DNA from: Sparassis latifolia
Lineage: Eukaryota; Basidiomycota; Agaricomycetes; Polyporales; Sparassidaceae
Direction of reading: 5' to 3'
Length of the DNA: 64,000 bases
Assembly (NCBI GenBank): GCA_018466975.1
Contig: CM031562.1
Span: 2,108,001-2,172,000 of the forward strand
Shown here piece by piece: positions 57,482 to 64,000 of this stretch. The first letter of the stretch is position 1, and each line of letters starts with the position of its first letter. A program made the translations under genes and the position numbers. The notes below the pieces were generated by a model that saw nothing but the letters and a program-made list of their open reading frames with translations, made no database searches and was not told the DNA's origin.

Positions 57482-60400
57482 ATGCCTATGATATACAAGA
57501 CCCCTTCTAATCCCGCTCGTGGTGCTTCCGCTAAGGACGTTAACAAGCCCGACGCTGCTCTCAAAGGTTCCGCTGGTGGTCACACTCGTTCTCCTTCTAC
57601 TCCTGTCTCCGTTCGTTCTTCCGTCATTGCCAAGGCTGCTACCGGTGGTACCAAAGTCTCGAAGCCCGGAGCGTTGGCTTCTCCTTCTGTGCGTGCTTTC
57701 GTGGATGCAGCGTGCCAGCTACCGAAGCTGAATGCTTTGATGCAGACTGTCAAGCGTTCCAACAGCCTCCCGATCGGTGCCAAGCTCATCTCCCCTCGCA
57801 CGCCCTTGGCGAAGGTGACTGCGAACCGCGCTTCTCCTCCTACCTTAGTCAAAAAGGCTGTGGAGAACAAGGCGGTTGCACAGCTCGTGGGGACCGGCTT
57901 TGGGTCCCCTGGCATGAAAGCCGTTGCGAAGGTCGTGGGGACTGGGTCGCCCTCCGCGAAGGCAGTCCTGGAGAACGAGGCTACGGCTGACAACCCGCCG
58001 GCAGGTAATGTTCTCCCTTCCGCTCACACCACGTCTCCCGCGGCTGACATTGTGATTTTTCTCTCGCAGCCGACGCAGTGACGAAGGTTGAGACTCCGCG
58101 CGCCGCCGTCGGCGGGAAGACGCAGAAGGCGAACGGCACCAAGAGCGGTGGAACCTCTCCCCCCTCCTCCGTAGGGAAGAAACGCGTCCCACCCGCATTC
58201 GCCCAGAGCCCCATCGGGAAGGAGAACCTCCTCGCCATTCCGGAGTGGGAGTACGACCGCCTGACCCCCGACGCCGACGACAAGAAGAAGGCGGTCCCGG
58301 GCAGGAAGGCCAAACCGGCCACTGTCAAGCTCGCCATCGTCAAGCCCTCGAATTTCAAGTTACCGGCTGTCAAGCCTGCTACAGTCGCGCCCCTCCAGCT
58401 CGCTCGGCGCGCTTCGCTTCTTCCCACTGCCAAGAAGGTGGAGAAGGCGAAGCCCGGGCACGCGTTAAAGCCGACCTTGGGCGGGCTCGCTGAGGACGTG
58501 GAGGAAGTGGTGAAGATGGCCGAGGCAGTCACAGTCAAGGCGGAGGTTTCCGCTGCGTTTTTGCCCTTCGAAGATTGCACCAAACAGGTTGTCGAGGCGT
58601 ATGTGATTTCTCTTTCGTCCCTCGTATCTTCGCTTACAGGGAGTGGATGCTTGCAGACTCGTTCCTGCCTCCGCTTCAGGCAATGTAGTGATCGAAGAAG
58701 TCCCTTCGTCCGACATCGCAGCGGTTGAGGAAGTCCCTGCGCCTTCGCCCGACACTGCGATGGTCGAAGAAGTCCCTGTCCCTTCTTTCGACATTGCGGG
58801 AGTTGTGGGAGTTCCAGTCCCTTCAACTGTCATTGTGGTCGAGGAAGTTCCCTTCCTGGGCGACGTCGCGGTCAGCCATCATCCCGGTGTCGACACCTCG
58901 GCTGACACTACCTTCGAGGAACTGGTTCTCAAGGACAACGATGGCAATGCCGGCGAGACCGAGTTCACGGTCGTACCCATTCCGGACGTCGACGAACTTA
59001 CTCAGCCTGTTGCGTGCCAGTTCGTGTGCCCTGCTCTGAAGAGCGATTCTTCCGATGTCGCAGTGAACACGACACTTTCCTCTCCTTTGGCAGCAATCGT
59101 TGCCCTTCTTGAAGAGGCTCAGGTTATGTATGTCGCTCCACAAATTTCTTGTTGATGTGTCTGATATACCATCCGCAGAAGCCCTGTCGCAGAAACCATT
59201 CCAACCCACGTGGAGGACGATGAAGATCTTGTTACTCTTGGGTGCCTTTTCGTCTCATTACGCATGTCGCCAAGTTTGTTCTAATTTCAGGGTGTTTTTT
59301 TGCAGCCGTCTTTTTTCTAATACTTCTTACGACCATGATGAAAACTACGACCATGATGAAAACTACGACCATGATGAAAACTACGACCATGATGAAAACT
59401 ACGACCATGATGAAAACTACGACCATGATGAAAACTACGACCATGATGAAAACTACGACCATGATGAAAACTACGACCATGATGAAAACTACGACCATGA
59501 TGAAAACTACGACAACGACGCATTGGATGACGATGAAGATGTTCCTGCCTCGATTTCTGTCTCAGCTGCACCGATGGTCGACGACGACGACGACGACGAC
59601 CACATGCCCCTTATTCATGTCATGCACAAGCTCCGTGCTGAGCAGCCCATTGTGAAGGACGTCGGGGCGGCTCGTGATGTCCTCCCCGCAATCAAGAACG
59701 CCCCCATCATGTCCCTAACCGCCGTCCAAGGTGGCCACCCAGCACAGTGGGACGACGATGCTCAGTCCATGGCGTCGTTCGCTACCTCGGTCTCATGCAG
59801 GATCCCGTTCGAGGAGAAGGGGAAGGGTCTGCTCCTCGACCCCAATGAGGATTGGACCGGGGCTGAGGTACTTTTCGAGTTCATCGATGATGAAGAGGTT
59901 CCGGAGGTCATTAAGGAACGGTTGAAGGTGGAGGTAAAGGTGGAGGAGAAGCCCGGCGAGTTCGTCATCTACGACCCCGCGGTACGTCCTTGCTCTCAAT
60001 ACGCTGGTTATTGTATCCTCATTCGTCGTTCCAGTGGGCGCCCCAATTCCTGGCTGGGAGCTCGACATCGCCAGTTACTGAAGCGACTGATGGGTATCGG
60101 AGCGCGCGGAAGTTCGACGTGCGTTCCAAAGTCCCACTCCCGAAGGCGTCCAAGAGCGATAGCTCCCCGTTCGCGGGCAACGTGCGGTCCAACGTCCCAT
60201 ACAAGCAGGCGTTCAAGGGCGACGACAGCTCCCCGTACGCGGTCGACGTCGTGTTAAAGACCGACAATGTGCAGATCGATCCGCACGCAACATCCGGGAA
60301 GATCTGTCCAATGGGCGACGAGTACGCCTACGTTGTCCAGGCGTACCAGGAGCCCGCGGTCATGAAGCCGCTCAAGATCGTGACGTCTCCTCCCAGGGCC

Positions 60401-60826
60401 TTGAAGCGGTCGAAGGCTGTTCATTATCCTGCCAAGGTCGCAAAACCGGCGAAGAACGTCAAATCTCTTGCCAAGGTCGCAAAGCCAGCGCAGATTGTCC
60501 CGTCTCCTACCACGGTTGTGAAGCCGAAGGTCATTATATCTCCTCCCGACATCTCACAGCCTCCAAATACCGTGACAACGCCGCCTCTCCCCTCTCAGGC
60601 AGCGCTGCACGAGTCGTTCACGGAGCCATTCGCAAACGAATACAATGCCTGCCCGGTCAGCTGGGACTCGTCGAAACCATCCATGTCCTCTAGTTCCTCG
60701 GGAGACTCGCAGGGTGGCCTTCGATCTGCATGGTCCGACTGGACCGTGGACTCAGTAGAGACCTCGTCCGGCTTCTTCAAAGTCGGATCCTTGCGCAAGT
60801 TCTTCACCCGCTGGGGGCGAAGGTAG
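57482..60826 (+). CDS. Unrecognised low-complexity protein, copy B of an inverted pair
   Basis: Paralogue of the gene at 23084-25863; family not recognised. It starts MPMIYKTPSNPARGASAKDV at 57482. Introns are visible near 58006-58069, 58610-58670, 59125-59310 and 59985-60035. Conserved anchors: a STPVSVRSS-like block, VKRSNSLPIG, GKENLLAIPEWEY, LKPTLGGLAED, SRLFSN at an exon start, VQIDPHATSGK, LHESFTEPFA and the tail LRSAWSDWTVDSV...LRKFFTRWGRR ending at 60826. It has its own expansions: a VEEVP-x-P-S-x-D-x-A repeat (about 58690-58860), ten copies of DHDENY and a run of Asp. Highly charged, no signal peptide, no membrane segment. Exon plan and anchor order match copy A. Role unknown. Confidence 0.65.
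59331..59510 (+). repeat. Ten identical 18-bp coding repeats (DHDENY)
   Basis: Exactly ten head-to-tail copies of GACCATGATGAAAACTAC, no visible differences, in frame inside copy B just after an exon start. At this point copy A has unrelated sequence. Perfect identity points to recent expansion and likely length polymorphism. Confidence 0.97.
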
Positions 60827-61244
60827 ATCGCTTCCTCCTCCAATCACACCACCCTTGCATTCATTTTCTGGTTCGTTTCATCTCGTTTCCTGAAACACAC
60901 AAAATCAACTCTCGTTCAACGTCGTCTTGCAACCCCTTCCCCATCCCTACATCTGCACCGCTGTTCGCAACATCCAACCGTCATGTGTCCACGCGCTCTG
61001 GTCCCGTTTTGGTCATCAAGCACAAAATCACAAAACCCATATCACTACGATTTCGTCTCCGATTTGCGCTATCGAACAGAAATCTACAAAACCCCAATCG
61101 CTACGCTACATATCTGGTTTACGCTCTCGCACGATCACATTGCTACCACTTCGCCTTCAACTCTTGCACTCGAACTACAAATCGCAGAACACACCTCACG
61201 ACTTCGTTCTCCGGGCTTGCGCACTCGAACAGAAAACCCCAAAA

Positions 61245-61400
61245 CACACCACGGCTTCCTTATTTGGCTTGCGCTATCGAACAGAAAACTACAAAACACA
61301 CCACGGCTTCCTTATTTGGCTTGCGCTATCGAACAGAAAACTACAAAACACACCACGGCTTCCTTATTTGGCTTGCGCTATCGAACAGAAACCTACAAAA
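61245..61400 (+). repeat. Three tandem 52-bp repeats
   Basis: Units of 52 bp at 61245-61296, 61297-61348 and 61349-61400 (CACACCACGGCTTCC...CTACAAAA) are nearly identical. More diverged units lie upstream back to about 61050. The matching flank of copy A (about 22690-22860) has only loose related phrases. Confidence 0.93.
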
Positions 61401-61599
61401 CCCACATTGCTACGACTTGGCTCTCTCCCTCATCTACAAAACAACGAAACGACACAATAAAAAAGCATAAAACCGCTAAAGCAACAAAAACAGCAGAAAA
61501 GTACATCCACGCGCAAAAAAAGACTTCTCTATGCTGATATTCACGACCTTTAATAGTAAGTGGGCGTCCCCGCAGCATGACTGATCGGACTTCTTAGAG

Positions 61600-63240
61600 T
61601 TTTGCAACCCACAGTCTTGGTGAGACATATTTTGATTTTCGCAAGCCTCGCTCGTTCCTGCAGCATCTGCAACCCACTGTCTTTACCGCTTTTGCTTTGC
61701 GTCGATTCTTCTTCGCTTCCGGCTATGTTCTGCGGTTCCCAACTTTCTGGTCTTCACTGCCGCACCACATCCTTGGTTCTCCCATTACCCAAGCTTTCGT
61801 TCTATACACCCAGGCCATGTTCGATGACGACCCTGAACTTCCAAGCGATCCCTGTCTTGAAGGTTTCTTCGCATCCTCGGCCTCAACTCCCTCCAGTTTT
61901 CGAGCAGTGTACCCGCCACACTGTTCGCAGTCAACTGTCGTCTGTCTCGACACTTTCCTCCCTCCCCCACCTAAATGGCCTTGTTCCGGGGCGACGCGCA
62001 CAACTTCGAACTGTCTTCTCGATCGTTCCGTCGCTTCTTTGGCTCTCTGCACCACCCCTTTCGGCTTTCGAGCATTATACCCGCGACATCGTTCGTACCA
62101 ACCAACTGTCGTCCCTCCTTTGAGTTTTGCGTTCGCAGACCCCCCTTTTTTGGACCCGGTACGTCATGAGTTCCCGGTTTGGCTTGTCGATATCTCGACA
62201 ATTCTAACTACCAAGCCATGTCCCATGGCAGTGTTTGCAACGTTGAGACGTCAACTGTTGCATCGCATCCTCGGTTCCTCCACTCCCTTTGCTCTCGAGC
62301 AAAACATGCCCGCTGCATTGTTCGCACCACCCGGGCCATGTTCCGCGGGGACGATCGCAATTTTCAATCGACCTAAAGTTCCGTCGCTTCCTTGGCTCCC
62401 CACTTCTCTCGCTTTCGTTCACGACGAAAGTCCACCCTTACCGGTATGTCCAATTCCCAAACAAGAGTCTCTCAATTATTGGCAGAGAATAACGCAGTTT
62501 TTGCGGCGTCGCTAACGTTGACAGTCGTCTGCTCTGACGCGTCAACAAACTTCTGCTCTGTTCACGAGCACCTCACAGGTGGCATGGCTCACAGCTGCCA
62601 CCTGTATTCGCGAGGCCTCAGGCTTCAACTGTTTCACATTTCCGATCCCTGTGCAGTGGCGATATTCGCACTCTTCAACTGTCACCTGTTTTGGTGGTTC
62701 CATCGCACCCTCGGCTTTCCACTACCCTCGAACGGTTTCCTTGCGACTTATCGGCCGCAACGCCGGCCTTTTCCGGTAAGTCGCCTTCTCAGTAAAATTC
62801 GGCCGGTGGTTGATCAAAGCTTCCGCGGCGTTGGTGATGACTGTCGTCTGTTCGGACACGTTATTCAAAGCCTTTCTCTCTGTCCACCGGCGACATTGCT
62901 CTGAATTGTCGTTCTCTGCCTTGTACAGCGACGATTTCCATAACCTTCAAGTGTCTTCTGTCCTGCTGGTTCCGTCGCATCCTTGGCTTCTCGCCGCTTC
63001 CTGCTCTCGAGCAACACACCCGCGACATCGATCGCAAAGAAAGCCCGACTTTCGCCGTACATTTTACTCTTTGAGAAATATGCTTTGTTGTTGACTGGCG
63101 TATACGCAGCTTTGCGGCGTCGAGACTATTAACAGTCATATTTTCTGCATCACCCAACATCCGCACTCCTGAACTTTGTTCCCCTCGGCCCAGTCAGTTC
63201 CGGTCTTCCGACCATGTCCAAGCGGCAACGTTTTGGGCAT
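61600..63240 (+). repeat. Degenerate tandem repeat array (right)
   Basis: Plus-strand counterpart of 20946-22680. The phrases TTTCGAGCAGTGTACCCGCC, CTTTCGAGCATTATACCCGC, CTCTCGAGCAACACACCCGC and versions of CAACTGTCGTCTG recur at irregular spacing. No continuous gene. Confidence 0.6.
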
Positions 63241-64000
63241 CTGTCTTTTCATCGCTTCTACTCCGTGCTTCGTGAATCTGGAGCGCCTGTTTGTAGTCTC
63301 ACAACTTCAAACACACGGCGCTCGATCCACACCCTCCACCACCCGCTTGTATCTCACCGGGGCAGTCGGCCACGGCGCTTGTCGCCAACCAACTCGCACC
63401 CGCTCCACCCTCTACACCAACAATCCAAGTGGTATCTCTACCTCCCTCACTACACCCGAAAACTCGCACCCGTACCACCCTGAACTCACAACACCAGAGA
63501 CCCAAGTCGCACCGCATCACCCTCGCTACACGATGATCAGGCCCTACCCTTTCTCGTCGCACCGAAGTCGGACGTGAGTTCAACAATCCATGTGCCTGAA
63601 ATATTATTACTGATTCCTTTGTTCCAGAGTCCTCGCATAAATCACTCTTATCGCACACGTCTCAACGGCGAAGGACGTCGCGCGCAGATCGTTCTCTTTA
63701 AGTTCCGGGCAGAGATATCAAGCATATCGAGTAGAAGCAACGAATCTTCGATATCTGAGTCTCGGCGTGGAGGCTCTGGTTTGCGCGCTTTCTGTTCCCG
63801 TGCGCTCATGTACTTACATGTACGTGTGTTTGTTTGAATGTGATTTCCTCTCGTCCTTGAAACCCTCATGTGCGGAAGCCACCGGTCTACAATATCACCA
63901 AAGAGACTCAAAAATACATAAGAGCGAGTGGATAAAGATACAGAGTAGAATGGTACAAATACACACAAGGCTAAACCTTCACTCCAGACAATGAACCAGC
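63241..64000. other. Right end, no gene recognised
   Basis: Beyond the duplicated arm. Short open frames on both strands; nothing identifiable. A gene could begin here and continue outside the window. Confidence 0.35.

Larger units (their letters stand above)
57213..63235 (+). repeat. Right arm of the large inverted duplication
   Basis: Plus-strand counterpart of 20946-26111 on the minus strand. Same order: inverted repeat, TATA box, paralogous gene, diverged 3' flank, degenerate repeat array, and a shared outer end near 63120-63240. Edges estimated by eye. Confidence 0.7.

Noticed and set aside
59232..59498. Hydrophobic minus-strand open frame (VVVFIM repeats)
   Set aside because: Antisense of the 18-bp DHDENY array, not a membrane protein.

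Overview
The window looks like nuclear DNA of a filamentous basidiomycete, most likely a wood-decay Agaricomycete. Introns are many and short (about 48-60 nt, GT..AG). There are FunK1 kinases, a family expanded in Agaricomycetes, and a secreted GH3 beta-xylosidase. The Ste50 adaptor carries C-terminal SH3 domains, a basidiomycete trait. No rRNA, tRNA, CRISPR or bacterial operon structure was seen.

Layout. 1-6 kb: two head-to-head FunK1 genes, one intact and running off the left edge, one dead. 6.6-9.3 kb: GH3 beta-xylosidase with a 9-nt microexon and an apparent 1-nt deletion. 10.4-13.1 kb: two tropomyosin genes of different length around an msrB gene. 13.4-19.4 kb: UPF0662/DUF2408 protein and mitochondrial F1-ATPase alpha. 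20.9-26.1 kb: left arm of a large inverted duplication, holding an unrecognised gene. 27.0-48.1 kb: a compact housekeeping core (Prp40, bL21m, a Laa2-like adaptor candidate, Sm-D1, Ste50, a J-protein, Ipi3, a complex I 21-kDa subunit, an FG nucleoporin). 48.1-56.6 kb: decayed repeats interrupted by a young Ty1/copia element. 57.2-63.2 kb: right arm of the inverted duplication with the paralogous unrecognised gene.

The most unusual material is the inverted duplication. Its two arms lie about 31 kb apart and face each other across the housekeeping core. Each carries a fast-evolving, low-complexity gene ending in the same short tail, a matching TATA region, a long inverted repeat about 95-98 nt upstream of the TATA box, and a degenerate repeat array downstream. 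The two inverted repeats sit in the same place but do not share sequence. Other points of interest are a tropomyosin that is exactly 38 codons (one actin-spanning period) shorter than its 161-residue neighbour, two microexons (9 and 13 nt), and a copia element whose 5' end is duplicated with one junction at the centre of an LTR palindrome.

Gene models were assembled by hand from open frames, splice signals and family knowledge; no alignment or search was run. Several lesions are single-nucleotide frame shifts and could be assembly errors.
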